Source: Acetatifactor sp. (lineage in GTDB: Bacteria; Bacillota; Clostridia; Lachnospirales; Lachnospiraceae). Taken from it: 44,504 bases of DNA. Both the position numbers and the translations under genes were made by a program. The DNA is taken from assembly GCA_029050705.1 (NCBI GenBank), contig JAIDME010000217.1, forward strand, positions 1-44,504. Reading direction: 5' to 3'. Shown piece by piece: positions 18,797 to 28,723 of the stretch. The first letter of the stretch is position 1. Every line of letters starts with the position of its first letter. Below the pieces are notes generated by a model, which was given only the letters and a program-made list of their open reading frames with translations, did not search any database and was not told where the DNA came from.

Positions 18797-19285
18797 ATGG
18801 AAATTGAACGTAAATTTACAATAAAACAGCTTCCCGACAACCTGGAGGAATATCCCTCCCACCACATAGAGCAGGCGTATCTCTGCACCACTCCTGTAGT
18901 CCGCGTACGCAAGGAGGATAATGATTACATCCTGACCTACAAGGGCAGCGGCATGATGGCACGGGAAGAACATAACCTGGCGCTGAATGAGGAGGCATAT
19001 TACCATCTCCGCGCAAAGGCAGACGGAAACATTATCTCCAAGAGACGCTATTTGATTCCTCTGGTAAACCCCACGTTTCAGGAGGGTTTTCCCACTCCGC
19101 CCGCAGATTATGAGCTTACCATCGAATTGGATGTCTTTGCTCCTCCCTTCGCACCCCTGGTCATGGCCGAGGTGGAGTTCGGAAGCAGGGAGGCCGCAGA
19201 AGCCTTTGTCCCCCCTGCATGGTTCGACGAAGATGTAACCTACCGCCAGGAGTACCACAATTCCTACATGGCGCTTCGGTTCTGA
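18797..19285 (+). CDS. CYTH domain protein (triphosphate tunnel metalloenzyme-like)
   Basis: MEIERKFTIKQLP (ExExK), VRVRKEDNDYILTYKG, YELTIELDVF...MAEVEFGS. Confidence 0.9.
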   Translation: MEIERKFTIKQLPDNLEEYPSHHIEQAYLCTTPVVRVRKEDNDYILTYKGSGMMAREEHNLALNEEAYYHLRAKADGNIISKRRYLIPLVNPTFQEGFPTPPADYELTIELDVFAPPFAPLVMAEVEFGSREAAEAFVPPAWFDEDVTYRQEYHNSYMALRF

Positions 19286-20901
19286 TGCTTCATTCTGAAC
19301 TTTTTCTCATACATCATCTTGTCCGCACGGCGCAGGGTATCGTTTATGTCATAGTCAATCCTGCTGTCAAAGACCTCATACCCACAGGCTATCCCAATCC
19401 GGATGTCCTCGTGGGTTTTATTGTATTCTTCCGCCAGCTTTTCTATGCGTTCCACGCTTTTCTCACATTCCCGCAGGGAACAACCCTGGAGCAGCGCACA
19501 GAACTCATCCCCGCCCATGCGATAGCAGGAACCCAGATTCAAAAGGCACTCATTGATGATCCTGGCACTCTCACAGATATACTTGTCCCCCACTTCATGT
19601 CCAAAGGTATCATTATAATACTTCAGGTTATTCAGGTCAAACATCACAACAACACATTTATCCGGTTCGAATTCCTCTGAAGCGATACACTCCGCAAAGG
19701 CAGTCCTGTTGTTCAGACCGGTAAGCTGATCGTGGAATGCCTTATTCTCCAGCTTCTTCGCCTGCATACCGATTGCCATAAGCGCCTTCGCATCCCTGAC
19801 GGAATACATCCCGAGAACCAAATTGTATGTAGTAAAGCCCAGCAGACCAAGCGCAGTCTGAGTCATCCCTCTGCTGATGTAATACACTCCCATGTCCAGA
19901 ATCAGTCCCAGAAAACATAATGCGATACAGGTTACATTAATCTTCAGACGCTTGCTCCAACCCCTTGTCATAATCTCCCTGACAATCAAAAACACATCAA
20001 CTGCACACAAGATAAAAAGAGACAAATGGGTCAGCCAAAGCGTCTCACGCAAATCCGCAATTTTCAACAGCTGCAGCCCCAGCTGCACCACCGCGCTGCC
20101 AAGGCAGAAAAAGCAGGGGAGATACCAGCCAAGCTTTTCCGATGAACTATGCAGGCTCTTGATGAAAAAGTTAAAAGGAATCACAACCAGCATCAATGTA
20201 AAATACGGCGCATAGGACACGGCAATGCTTTGGGGAAACAAAATGTGGATCGCATCCACATCCGCGATCTTCCAGAGCCCGACCTGCATGGAAAACAGCC
20301 CCAGCATCATGAGGCTTCTGTCCACCTCCGTATTTCTCCTGTTATAAAGAATGTAAGCCACAAAAGCCAATCCAAGAATGACGGAGACTGCTGCCAGAAA
20401 CAGTGCGGGTAAGTCCTCCATGATCTTGTCCCTGCATATGTCATACTTGCTTCCGTACAGGAAATCGGGGACAATATCCATGGAACTCCTGTAAACCGGT
20501 TCCAATTCTACTTCCACCGTCTTTCCCAGATCCTCGTCCCTTATAGTAATGAAATTCCATTCGCAGCCCGGGGTCCTTCCAAAAGGATTTCTTTCATCCA
20601 CCCGCATCTGATAGACCGTATCACCATCGATCCTGACCTTCACGTTCTGATGATATGATGAGAAAACCAGCGTCCTGTCAGCCACGTTTTCTCCATCCGG
20701 CACAAGAGTACACCTCAGCAGCTGTCCCAGCTGTGCCTTACTGTCCTGCACTGTTTCTATGTTGCAATCCTGCAGAATAACATATCCGGACGTGTCATCA
20801 CGCTGCTGTATATTCAGCCGAAATGATCCAAGCATGAAAAAAAACAGCAATATGATCACAAAACTGCATATCAGATACCCTATTTTTACAAACCGGTTCA
20901 T
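19264..20901 (-). CDS. Membrane-anchored diguanylate cyclase (GGDEF)
   Basis: 7TM-like N-terminus, DQLTGLNNRTAFAE, YRMGGDEFCALL. Confidence 0.93.
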   Translation of the reverse strand: MNRFVKIGYLICSFVIILLFFFMLGSFRLNIQQRDDTSGYVILQDCNIETVQDSKAQLGQLLRCTLVPDGENVADRTLVFSSYHQNVKVRIDGDTVYQMRVDERNPFGRTPGCEWNFITIRDEDLGKTVEVELEPVYRSSMDIVPDFLYGSKYDICRDKIMEDLPALFLAAVSVILGLAFVAYILYNRRNTEVDRSLMMLGLFSMQVGLWKIADVDAIHILFPQSIAVSYAPYFTLMLVVIPFNFFIKSLHSSSEKLGWYLPCFFCLGSAVVQLGLQLLKIADLRETLWLTHLSLFILCAVDVFLIVREIMTRGWSKRLKINVTCIALCFLGLILDMGVYYISRGMTQTALGLLGFTTYNLVLGMYSVRDAKALMAIGMQAKKLENKAFHDQLTGLNNRTAFAECIASEEFEPDKCVVVMFDLNNLKYYNDTFGHEVGDKYICESARIINECLLNLGSCYRMGGDEFCALLQGCSLRECEKSVERIEKLAEEYNKTHEDIRIGIACGYEVFDSRIDYDINDTLRRADKMMYEKKFRMKHQNRSAM

Positions 20902-20925
20902 CCGGATACCCCCTTTTAAATAAGG

Positions 20926-21864
20926 TCATTTTACCATAAAGGATGATACAACATATCCCGCATAAATCGCCAGCAGAGCGCCTCCCTGAAGGCGATACGC
21001 ACGCTGCTTTATCATCAGCGGCACAGTCAGAACCGCCATTACAGCGACTCCCAAGACCGCGTCTACTCTGATCGTGCTGGGATTTAAGCTGATTCCCGTA
21101 ATGGCTGCGGGAATTCCCATGACCAGCACCAGATTCATGATATTCGCCCCCACAATATTGCCAAGTCCCACATTGCCGTAACCCTTGATGATAGAAGCAA
21201 GGGAAGTCACCAGCTCCGGCAGAGAGGTTCCGAGAGCAATAAATGTCACCGCAATAACACGCTCCGGCACCCCCATCGCATCCGCCAGTATAATACCGTT
21301 ATCCACCAGAAGCTTTGCCCCGAAATACAGAAGCACCGCACACACCGCCAGGGTCAGAAGCTGCACCCACAGGGAACCCTGCTTTTCTTCCTTTTTCTCC
21401 CCTTCATCCTCACCGCCCGGAAACTTCACGTTGGCCACGGCATAGACGCAGAAGCATACCAGAAGCGCAATCCCCGTGATGCGGTTAAATTTACCAGTAA
21501 AGAGTCCCACAGCAATCAGTCCCATGGAAATGGCAAAAAACATAGCTGCCCGCCAGGTGATGGAAGACCGTGTCACCTTTTTGGAAGGTGCAAGCAGCTG
21601 GGTCAGCCCGGCAATCAGCGCCGTGTTGCAGATAATGGAGCCAAATGCATTTCCTGCGCTGATATCGGCATTGCCCTTCAACGCCGCCGTGGTAGACACC
21701 AGAACTTCCGGCAGAGTAGTTCCTATGCTGACAATGGTGGCTCCCACAACAATCTCAGGAATCTTCAGCCGCTTGGCAATGGCCACCGCCGAATCCACCA
21801 GCCTGTCCCCGCCCAGACAGATCAGGACTAATCCCAACACAAACAACGCTACAACCTTAACCAT
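20926..21864 (-). CDS. Calcium/sodium antiporter, CaCA family (YrbG-like)
   Basis: Two alpha repeats: GATIVSIGTTLPEVLVS...AFGSIICNTALI and AVTFIALGTSLPELVTS...GNIVGANIMNLVLV; start taken at MVKVVALFV. Confidence 0.92.
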   Translation of the reverse strand: MVKVVALFVLGLVLICLGGDRLVDSAVAIAKRLKIPEIVVGATIVSIGTTLPEVLVSTTAALKGNADISAGNAFGSIICNTALIAGLTQLLAPSKKVTRSSITWRAAMFFAISMGLIAVGLFTGKFNRITGIALLVCFCVYAVANVKFPGGEDEGEKKEEKQGSLWVQLLTLAVCAVLLYFGAKLLVDNGIILADAMGVPERVIAVTFIALGTSLPELVTSLASIIKGYGNVGLGNIVGANIMNLVLVMGIPAAITGISLNPSTIRVDAVLGVAVMAVLTVPLMIKQRAYRLQGGALLAIYAGYVVSSFMVK

Positions 21865-21927
21865 AACAAACTCCTCTCTTCTGCCAAACAGGCAAACATG
21901 CTCAACAAATGGAAGTTTCCAGTCCGA

Positions 21928-21965
21928 ATAAAAAAAGACTCCCAGCACATGTGTGCTAAAAGTCT
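21928..21965 (-). terminator. Intrinsic terminator overlapping the riboswitch 3' end (expression platform)
   Basis: Reverse strand AGACTTTTAGCACACATGTGCTGGGAGTCTTTTTTT: inverted repeat then a T tract. Confidence 0.8.
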
Positions 21966-22050
21966 CGTTCTTTCTGAACCAGAAAGCGTGCACACACGGC
22001 GGCCTGCGCCGGGATATGTTGCCTGCACGTTGTAACTACTCCCCTTTAAC
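21957..22050 (-). ncRNA. yybP-ykoY-type (Mn2+) riboswitch upstream of the CaCA antiporter
   Basis: Reverse strand TTAAAGGGGAGTAGTTACAACGTGCAGGCAACATATCCCGGC...GAACGAGACTTTT: conserved 5' AAAGGGGAGTAG, CAACATAT/CCCGG and 3' CGAGACTTTT elements. Confidence 0.8.
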
Positions 22051-22083
22051 TTAAGAAAAAGTTACCACTTCATGCAAAAAATG

Positions 22084-23988
22084 TCAAGCCGTTTCTAATT
22101 TTGCCAGAAAATCTGCTTCCGCCACAGGCTTGGAAAAAAAGTAACCCTGAAGATATTCGCAGCCCATTTCCTTCAGAAGATCTCTCTGCTCCGCAGTCTC
22201 AACGCCTTCCGCCACAATATTCATCTCCAGATCACGCATCATCGTAACCGTGTGGCGAAGCGCCTTCATGGCCTGCTCGTTTTCCATGGCATACCACACC
22301 ATGGACTTGTCCAGCTTGACAATGCTGAAGGGATATTTCAGCACATTGGAGAGATTTGAATATCCCGTTCCGTAATCATCCAGAGAGAAAGTGACTCCTC
22401 CTACCGCCATACGTTCCATCGTATTAAGCAGAATATCCGTGGCTAATATTGTTTCCGTCACTTCAAGATTAATGCACCCGTAGGGAACACCAAACTCATC
22501 CATAATGCCGTAGAGCATCTCGCAGATATCCTCCTGCATACACTGCACCACAGACAGATTTACTTCTATGTAATCAATTCCCTTTTCCCAAATCTTTTCC
22601 CGCGCTATCATCTCACAGGCAGACCGAAATACAAATTCTCCGATTTTCAAGATCATGCCGTTTTTTTCCGCTATGGGAATAAATTCCTCCGGACTGATAA
22701 ATCCCATTTCATCGTCAAAAAGCCTTACCAGAGCCTCGGCACAGTTAAAGCGTCCTTTTGAGGAGGAATAAATCGGTTGATAATATACCTGAAAGGTCCC
22801 GTTCGCCAGCGCCTGCTGCATAATCTGCTGAATCCTGTTCTCCCGCTTCCTGTTCTCCAGTATCTGGCCGCTCATGTGCCGTACTTCCCCGGCGCTGCTC
22901 TCAAAAGGCACCGTTGTGAAATAATCCACAGAATCCATAATGTCTTCCAGCGTTCCGACTTCTTCCGGGTAATCCAGCTGCATCAGCATAATCTCAAGCT
23001 GAATGCTCATATCCCCTCCTGTCACCGGCCGGCTGAATATATCCTGCATGACTTTCACCACACGATCCAGTTCTTCCTCGCTGTCCTCCACGATTACAGC
23101 CAGCTTACCGTCTGCCAGACCATACAGCTCCGCAGGACGCAGTTCTCCCTTCAGTCCCTCCACCAGCTGTTTCAGCAGGATGCGGCCGGAATCCAGTCCC
23201 ACCGCCTCCCGGATCGGAAAGTAATTTGTAATATTCGCAACTATTAAATGAAAGGGAATCTGTTTTTCCACTTCATCCTTGACCACTTTCTCAAAACCAC
23301 GGTGATTGTATATTCCCAGCAGCTTGTCCTCATCGTCATCAGGACTCTCCAGGGACATATAAAGAAGCAGCAAAGCTAACGAAACCGCAAACTGCAGCAG
23401 CAGGATATTCGGAAATAACACCTGCAGGATAATCCCCGTCAGCGATGCCAACAGATAGAAATATACCGAGGTTTTCTGCCATCCGGTGAGAACAGAGCGA
23501 TATTTCACCACGACAGTCATAGTTGCCGCCATATAGATTGCCGTTGCCACATAAAGCAGCACGAACCCGGGACCATGGCAGTAGCCCTCCTCCAGGTTGT
23601 AGTAAAATATCAGTTTTGTAGCCGGGGATGTGAGAATGAGCAGCATCGTCCAGGAAACCGGAGCATAAAGCACCAGTTTATCCCTCCACGACCAGGTGTC
23701 TTTGTCCTCGCCCGTGGCCGTAAACAGATACAGATAATACAGAAAAGGCAGCACATTAAACGTAATCAGATAAATTACATTTACTAAATTAACGATAACC
23801 GGCATCAAACGATATTCATCGATGACTACCGTGACAATATCCAGCACGTCCGTAATAAGTGAAATCCATACCAGCCAGACAAACACAACCGTCTGGGATA
23901 CGCGAATACTTTTCTTATGATAAAAATGAATGAGAATAATGACGGTAAGAACTAATGCCGCCACGTCATAATGCAGAACATACTTCAT
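22084..23988 (-). CDS. Membrane-associated EAL domain c-di-GMP phosphodiesterase with degenerate GGDEF
   Basis: NCAEALVRLFDDEMGFISPEEFIPIAEKNG, INLEVTETI, DDYGTGYSNLSNVLKYPFSIVKLDKSMV; start at MKYVLHYDV behind GGAGAAGAAG. Confidence 0.9.
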   Translation of the reverse strand: MKYVLHYDVAALVLTVIILIHFYHKKSIRVSQTVVFVWLVWISLITDVLDIVTVVIDEYRLMPVIVNLVNVIYLITFNVLPFLYYLYLFTATGEDKDTWSWRDKLVLYAPVSWTMLLILTSPATKLIFYYNLEEGYCHGPGFVLLYVATAIYMAATMTVVVKYRSVLTGWQKTSVYFYLLASLTGIILQVLFPNILLLQFAVSLALLLLYMSLESPDDDEDKLLGIYNHRGFEKVVKDEVEKQIPFHLIVANITNYFPIREAVGLDSGRILLKQLVEGLKGELRPAELYGLADGKLAVIVEDSEEELDRVVKVMQDIFSRPVTGGDMSIQLEIMLMQLDYPEEVGTLEDIMDSVDYFTTVPFESSAGEVRHMSGQILENRKRENRIQQIMQQALANGTFQVYYQPIYSSSKGRFNCAEALVRLFDDEMGFISPEEFIPIAEKNGMILKIGEFVFRSACEMIAREKIWEKGIDYIEVNLSVVQCMQEDICEMLYGIMDEFGVPYGCINLEVTETILATDILLNTMERMAVGGVTFSLDDYGTGYSNLSNVLKYPFSIVKLDKSMVWYAMENEQAMKALRHTVTMMRDLEMNIVAEGVETAEQRDLLKEMGCEYLQGYFFSKPVAEADFLAKLETA

Positions 23989-24015
23989 CTTCTTCTCCTG
24001 TTTTGCTCTTGTATA

Positions 24016-24050
24016 AACAAGGGGGGCAAAATCCAAAACGCCCCCCTGTC
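24016..24050 (-). terminator. Intrinsic terminator of the tRNA cluster
   Basis: Reverse strand ACAGGGGGGCGTTTTGGATTTTGCCCCCCTTGTTT. Confidence 0.65.
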
Positions 24051-24057
24051 TTCAGCA

Positions 24058-24139
24058 TGCGGATAACAGGACTTGAACCTGCACGTCTGCTGACACCAGA
24101 ACCTAAATCTGGCGCGTCTGCCAATTCCGCCATATCCGC
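24058..24139 (-). tRNA. tRNA-Leu(UAG)
   Basis: Reverse strand GCGGATATGGCGGAATTGGCAGACGCGCCAGATTTAGGTTCTGGTGTCAGCAGACGTGCAGGTTCAAGTCCTGTTATCCGCA. Confidence 0.95.
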
Positions 24140-24235
24140 TTATAAATACTATAAAATATTATACAGTGAAGCCTTCTGTCTTGTCAACAAAGTTTCCGGC
24201 TTGCCCGGCATGCTGTACAGCATAAGTATAATTCA

Positions 24236-24275
24236 AAACCGCCCAACCTCTCATCCGGAGTTTGGACGGTTTTTC
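24236..24275 (-). terminator. Hairpin between tRNA-Lys and tRNA-Leu, terminator-like
   Basis: Reverse strand AAAACCGTCCAAACTCCGGATGAGAGGTTGGGCGGTTTT. Confidence 0.6.
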
Positions 24276-24276
24276 A

Positions 24277-24349
24277 TGAGACATAGGAGACTCGAACTCC
24301 CGACACCTTGATTAAAAGTCAAGTGCTCTACCAACTGAGCTAATGTCCC
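24277..24349 (-). tRNA. tRNA-Lys(UUU)
   Basis: Reverse strand GGGACATTAGCTCAGTTGGTAGAGCACTTGACTTTTAATCAAGGTGTCGGGAGTTCGAGTCTCCTATGTCTCA. Confidence 0.96.
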
Positions 24350-24373
24350 ATATTATTACCAAAAAGTAACAAG

Positions 24374-24445
24374 CAGGGCTAGCTGGATTCGAACCAGCGA
24401 CTGCAGCAGTCAAAGTGCTGTGCCTTACCGCTTGGCGATAGCCCT
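24374..24445 (-). tRNA. tRNA-Gln(UUG)
   Basis: Reverse strand AGGGCTATCGCCAAGCGGTAAGGCACAGCACTTTGACTGCTGCAGTCGCTGGTTCGAATCCAGCTAGCCCTG. Confidence 0.95.
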
Positions 24446-24490
24446 GTATATGACACCAAACGTACTACCACAACGCGATGTTTTCATCAG

Positions 24491-24565
24491 GGTGGATAAA
24501 GGGATTCGAACCCTTGGCCTCCAGAGCCACAATCTGGCGCGCTAACCAACTGCGCTATACCCACC
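24491..24565 (-). tRNA. tRNA-His(GUG)
   Basis: Reverse strand GGTGGGTATAGCGCAGTTGGTTAGCGCGCCAGATTGTGGCTCTGGAGGCCAAGGGTTCGAATCCCTTTATCCACC. Confidence 0.96.
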
Positions 24566-24629
24566 ATATAAGCATCTCAACAGAGGTGCCCGTGCCGTTC
24601 CTCATCCTGAGCAGAGAGAGCATCGGCAG

Positions 24630-24703
<74 letters not shown>

Positions 24704-24768
24704 AAAAAGATTGCACATAAACCGACAAGGCATATTGTATCTTATTCTTATGCAAATGTCAACTCATT

Positions 24769-26109
24769 TCAAAAAGGATTTATTTTTTTCTGTTCAAATC
24801 CCACAATCATGATGCTTCCCGCAATCCATAGCTGGTTTACCCAGACAGTATATTTATAATCCATAATTCCCGCACCCTGCATGGTAAAAAAGAGAACAAG
24901 TACCCCCGCCGAAATTACAACTGCAAAAAAGGGAAATACCCCCGCCAGACGCTCTCTCCACGCTTTGGCAGATTTCCGCGTCTGTGAAAATCTCCCGATA
25001 CAGTCCAACACTACCGCCCCTGCCAGAAGCACAAGCGAAACCGTAAACCAACCGCATGACACCTTCACATAATATTTTGCCAGAATCGGCGTCCCGTTCC
25101 GCATCATCTCATAGTTTCTGCCCGAGTAGGAATCATACGCATCCCCCTCCAGCTGCAAAGGCAGAATCACCGGCGTCACGCTGTAACCAAGCACATCCCA
25201 GCCAATCTGCCTCACCACCATGGGATAATGTTTACTCCACGCACGGCTCACCATTTTTCTCATGACAGACTCAGCAGTTTCCGGTGTCATGGCATCCAGT
25301 TCCGGTTTCAAATACACATCCATATTGTTCGGATAATAGCCGATAACCCATATCGTTTTACTTGTAGCCAGATTGAACGTCTCCGGTTCTCCGCCCCAGT
25401 CCCCCCAGATTGTAGGCCAGCAGAACCGCTTTACAAGCAGCCAGTCCAGGCCTGAGGTATTGCTCCTGCCGTCTTCCCCGCTGCGCTCCGCACCGTATCC
25501 GGCCGCTGCCACTGCCAGAAAGCAGACTGCAGCCAGCAATCCCCTGAACCGACACTCTCTTTTTCGAAGCATTCCGGGCAGTCTTCTCAAAAGCAGTAAA
25601 AGAGGCAGAACCGCCCCCGGTATACAATATTTCGGCCAAAGGAGGCACTGTGCCGTAAAACAGGCAATGCTCCCCCACAAGGCCTTTTCACCGAGCATGT
25701 CCTTCTCCCCTGCCGATTGGCACACACAGGAAATCTCCAGAAGCTCCAGTGAACCGACCAGTGAATAAGGAAGCAGCGCCAGATGACATTGCATTGCCAT
25801 GGGCAGCGTCATCATTGCAAGACTGCCCCACAGACAAATTCGCATATCTCCGACATGCAGACTATTCAGCAGCCTGTAACCTGCATACAAAGCAGCGCCC
25901 AGCTGCAGCAAATAGATCAAACCGTACCCTCTTCCCGCCAAGCGCAGAAAAAACGGATACACTCCCATGTCAACAGGCGTAAAGTCCTGAACTTTCGCGA
26001 AATTACCAGCCATCCAGAAAAAGCCCAGGATTATCTGCACAGTAAAACCTATAAAAAGTATATATTTAATTACAAGCCGTACCGCTCCTGCCGCTTTTCT
26101 CATAAACAC
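24769..26109 (-). CDS. Multi-pass membrane protein of unknown function
   Basis: 446-aa ORF with many hydrophobic segments and no confidently recognised motif. Confidence 0.7.
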   Translation of the reverse strand: MFMRKAAGAVRLVIKYILFIGFTVQIILGFFWMAGNFAKVQDFTPVDMGVYPFFLRLAGRGYGLIYLLQLGAALYAGYRLLNSLHVGDMRICLWGSLAMMTLPMAMQCHLALLPYSLVGSLELLEISCVCQSAGEKDMLGEKALWGSIACFTAQCLLWPKYCIPGAVLPLLLLLRRLPGMLRKRECRFRGLLAAVCFLAVAAAGYGAERSGEDGRSNTSGLDWLLVKRFCWPTIWGDWGGEPETFNLATSKTIWVIGYYPNNMDVYLKPELDAMTPETAESVMRKMVSRAWSKHYPMVVRQIGWDVLGYSVTPVILPLQLEGDAYDSYSGRNYEMMRNGTPILAKYYVKVSCGWFTVSLVLLAGAVVLDCIGRFSQTRKSAKAWRERLAGVFPFFAVVISAGVLVLFFTMQGAGIMDYKYTVWVNQLWIAGSIMIVGFEQKKINPF

Positions 26110-26240
26110 AATTCTCCCGCATTTTCATTCTAGCATTTTCCACCGTCATTTACAAGTCCTCCGATTTCCATAAAAAAGTCAAGCCATCCTGCAATGGGAA
26201 TGCTATACTGATACCACATCGCGATGAGAAAGGAAACAAA

Positions 26241-27704
26241 ATGAGCTATTCAGCACTGGCACATGCAATGATCAGTTATGTGGAATGTCATCTGGATAAT
26301 TTCAGTCTTTCTGAAATGTCCAAGTGCTTCGGCTTTTCAGAAATCTATCTTCGGGAACTGTTTCTGAAAAGTGTCCATACGCCCATTATGCAGTATTACC
26401 GAAAAAGACGGACAATCGTCTCGGCTTTTGAGCTGCTGCACTCCGGCAAAACAATTATGGATATTGCGTTAGATAACGGTTTTTCCAATCATGAATCCTA
26501 TACCAGAGCCTTTCGGAGGATTTTGGGCATGTCGCCCAGCCAGTTTCGGCTGAGCAGACCGCTGATGGGCGGATCACAGCTGGATACGGGTGTCTTCGGT
26601 CTGGAGCAGCTCACTGAAAAAAAGAAAAGGAGTGATGTATTTATGGTCGAACAACGTGACAACAGTACGATCCTGTACGGCATCCGGGAAATCAAATTCG
26701 GTGCCTACGATAGCAATACCATGTTTCCGATCTGCGTCAAAGCAGTATCCGAATATCTGGGAGATGACATCTCCTATGCCTTCATTATGGCGGCAACTGG
26801 CGCGGCTTTCCGCCTGATATGGAATCAGAATGAATGGGATTTAAGCAATATTGATCTCTATCACACGTTAAGAGACTCCAATGAGATATACGGATACGGA
26901 GCAAAAGCCCTGGGAAGAGACTTCTCTTTTCTCGGAAGAGATGCTGATACTGCAAAAGAAGATTTTACGGAATATATCAAATCAAATCTGGCAAAAGGCT
27001 GCCCTGTGATCGCTCTGGGAATCATCGGCCCGCCGGAGCCCTGTATCATCGCCGGATATGACGAGGCACAGGACGCGGTCATGGGCTGGAATTTCTTCCA
27101 GCATGACCCCGAATTTGCATCCGCAGTCAACACCATGGCAAACGGCTATTTCAGCTGTACTGCCTGGTGGGAAAATACGGATACCCAGGCAGTAATGTGT
27201 ATCGGCCCGTTGGCAGATTCCCCTCGCAGCCACAGGGAGATCATCAAAATGGCCGCAGACATTATGGAACCACGGTATGAGGGTCCCTATGCTAAGGGGC
27301 TGACGGCTTATGATGCATGGAAAGATATGCTGCTGGACGAAAAATGGTTTGAACGCAGCGGCAGCTTCGATTCCCTGTTTCCCATGCTGCTGGTTCAGAA
27401 TGATGCCATGACCTGTATCGGCGATGGGCGGAAATGGGGTGCGGAATATTTTAGGGAACTGGCCGGGACATACGAAAAAACAGAGGCTTCCCTGTGCTCT
27501 GACATCGCGGAAGCTTTCCGCAAAGTCAGCGATATTGCAAACGAAATGAACAGTCTGATCGGATACTGGGATGACACTGAAAATATGATTAAGAATCTCA
27601 GCAGCCGCTCTGTCCGCGAAAAGCTCGGCGGATTGATCGACCGCGCCAGGCTTGAAGACACACTGGCCTATAAACAGATCAAAACGTTACTGAAACATAT
27701 CTGA
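26241..27704 (+). CDS. AraC family transcriptional regulator with a large C-terminal domain
   Basis: Two HTHs: NFSLSEMSKCFGFSEIYLRELFLK and TIMDIALDNGFSNHESYTRAFRRILGMSPSQFR; long C-terminal region with BtrH/C39-like appearance. Confidence 0.88.
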   Translation: MSYSALAHAMISYVECHLDNFSLSEMSKCFGFSEIYLRELFLKSVHTPIMQYYRKRRTIVSAFELLHSGKTIMDIALDNGFSNHESYTRAFRRILGMSPSQFRLSRPLMGGSQLDTGVFGLEQLTEKKKRSDVFMVEQRDNSTILYGIREIKFGAYDSNTMFPICVKAVSEYLGDDISYAFIMAATGAAFRLIWNQNEWDLSNIDLYHTLRDSNEIYGYGAKALGRDFSFLGRDADTAKEDFTEYIKSNLAKGCPVIALGIIGPPEPCIIAGYDEAQDAVMGWNFFQHDPEFASAVNTMANGYFSCTAWWENTDTQAVMCIGPLADSPRSHREIIKMAADIMEPRYEGPYAKGLTAYDAWKDMLLDEKWFERSGSFDSLFPMLLVQNDAMTCIGDGRKWGAEYFRELAGTYEKTEASLCSDIAEAFRKVSDIANEMNSLIGYWDDTENMIKNLSSRSVREKLGGLIDRARLEDTLAYKQIKTLLKHI

Positions 27705-27729
27705 TATATTTTTGCTGTGAACATCAGAG

Positions 27730-27763
27730 GGCCGGTTATTTCTCCGCATTTATCCGGCTCTCC
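27730..27763. terminator. Hairpin between convergent genes, possible bidirectional terminator
   Basis: gagggccggttatttctccgcatttatccggctctc. Confidence 0.5.
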
Positions 27764-27766
27764 GAT

Positions 27767-28684
27767 TTATCGTATTAATATTCCGTCAAAGAATTTCTCC
27801 TGAAATTCTATCTGACACAGTATCTCATCATCAGAAAAATCATTCCCTTCTGATGCCACGATCCATTTATCCTCATTATCGTTATACCTGTGATAAACCG
27901 CAATTACTATCCCCGTAAATGTACTTAAAGGCTTGTCCTCCCCTAAAATATATACATCCTGCTCCGCTCCGTCTCCGGCCAATATACCCTTAACATAACC
28001 ATAATTGATCGGATAGTAAATATTTTTGTGCCTTGGATGAAAGCTTCCAAGAGGGCGATCCACTATACCTTCTACTGTAGAACCGATTATCTTTGAATAA
28101 TCCAGCTCAGTCGGTTCCTTATTAACAGTTGCTTCAATGTAATAATGACACCTTTCCCTGCTCTCACCTTCTCCCATATCACAATCCTTTATATGACGAA
28201 CTTTCTCAAAGGAATAATCGTGAAACAACATTTTTAAAGCATCTTTATCTGCAAAAAATGCGGAACACAGAGTTAAAAACACTTTTCCGCCCGGTTTTAA
28301 AACTCTGGTAATTTCGTTGATTACCTTCCTGACTCCCTCTGTGTCCTGATGCGAGATCACATGATAGGAAAACACACGGTCAAAAGCGTCATTGGCAAAA
28401 GGAAGCTTCATCATATCTGCTGCTTTACACAAAAAATCCACCTGGTTTTCCCTCATCTTTTTCTGTGTAATCTCTATGGCCTCCTTCGACAGATCAACTG
28501 CCGTGACTTTGTATCCTTTCTTCGCGAAAAAAACAGCATGTCTGCCTAATCCACAGCCCAGATCCAGTATGGAACGTGCCCCTTCACCGGCCCACTTATC
28601 CGCAAGATAAATACTGTCCTCCGACGGAACCATCCATTTTTCTTTTTCAGCACTGTTCCAGTCCCATTCCTTTGATTGAACCAT
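27767..28684 (-). CDS. Class I SAM methyltransferase fused to a class-I-inorganic-pyrophosphatase-like domain
   Basis: ILDLGCGLGRHAVFFAKKGYKVTAVDLS, ITRVLKPGGKVFLTL; C-term VDRPLGSFHPRHKNIYYPINYGYVKGILAGDGAEQDVYILGEDKPLSTFTGIVIAVYHRYNDNEDKWIVA. Confidence 0.85.
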   Translation of the reverse strand: MVQSKEWDWNSAEKEKWMVPSEDSIYLADKWAGEGARSILDLGCGLGRHAVFFAKKGYKVTAVDLSKEAIEITQKKMRENQVDFLCKAADMMKLPFANDAFDRVFSYHVISHQDTEGVRKVINEITRVLKPGGKVFLTLCSAFFADKDALKMLFHDYSFEKVRHIKDCDMGEGESRERCHYYIEATVNKEPTELDYSKIIGSTVEGIVDRPLGSFHPRHKNIYYPINYGYVKGILAGDGAEQDVYILGEDKPLSTFTGIVIAVYHRYNDNEDKWIVASEGNDFSDDEILCQIEFQEKFFDGILIR

Positions 28685-28723
28685 TGCGCTTCCTCCGCAG
28701 CTTGTCGCTCTTAATAATGCATA

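Noticed and set aside
19264-24036. GGDEF and EAL genes as a new signalling operon
   Set aside because: Separate transcription units split by an antiporter with its own riboswitch; common domain types with no unusual arrangement.
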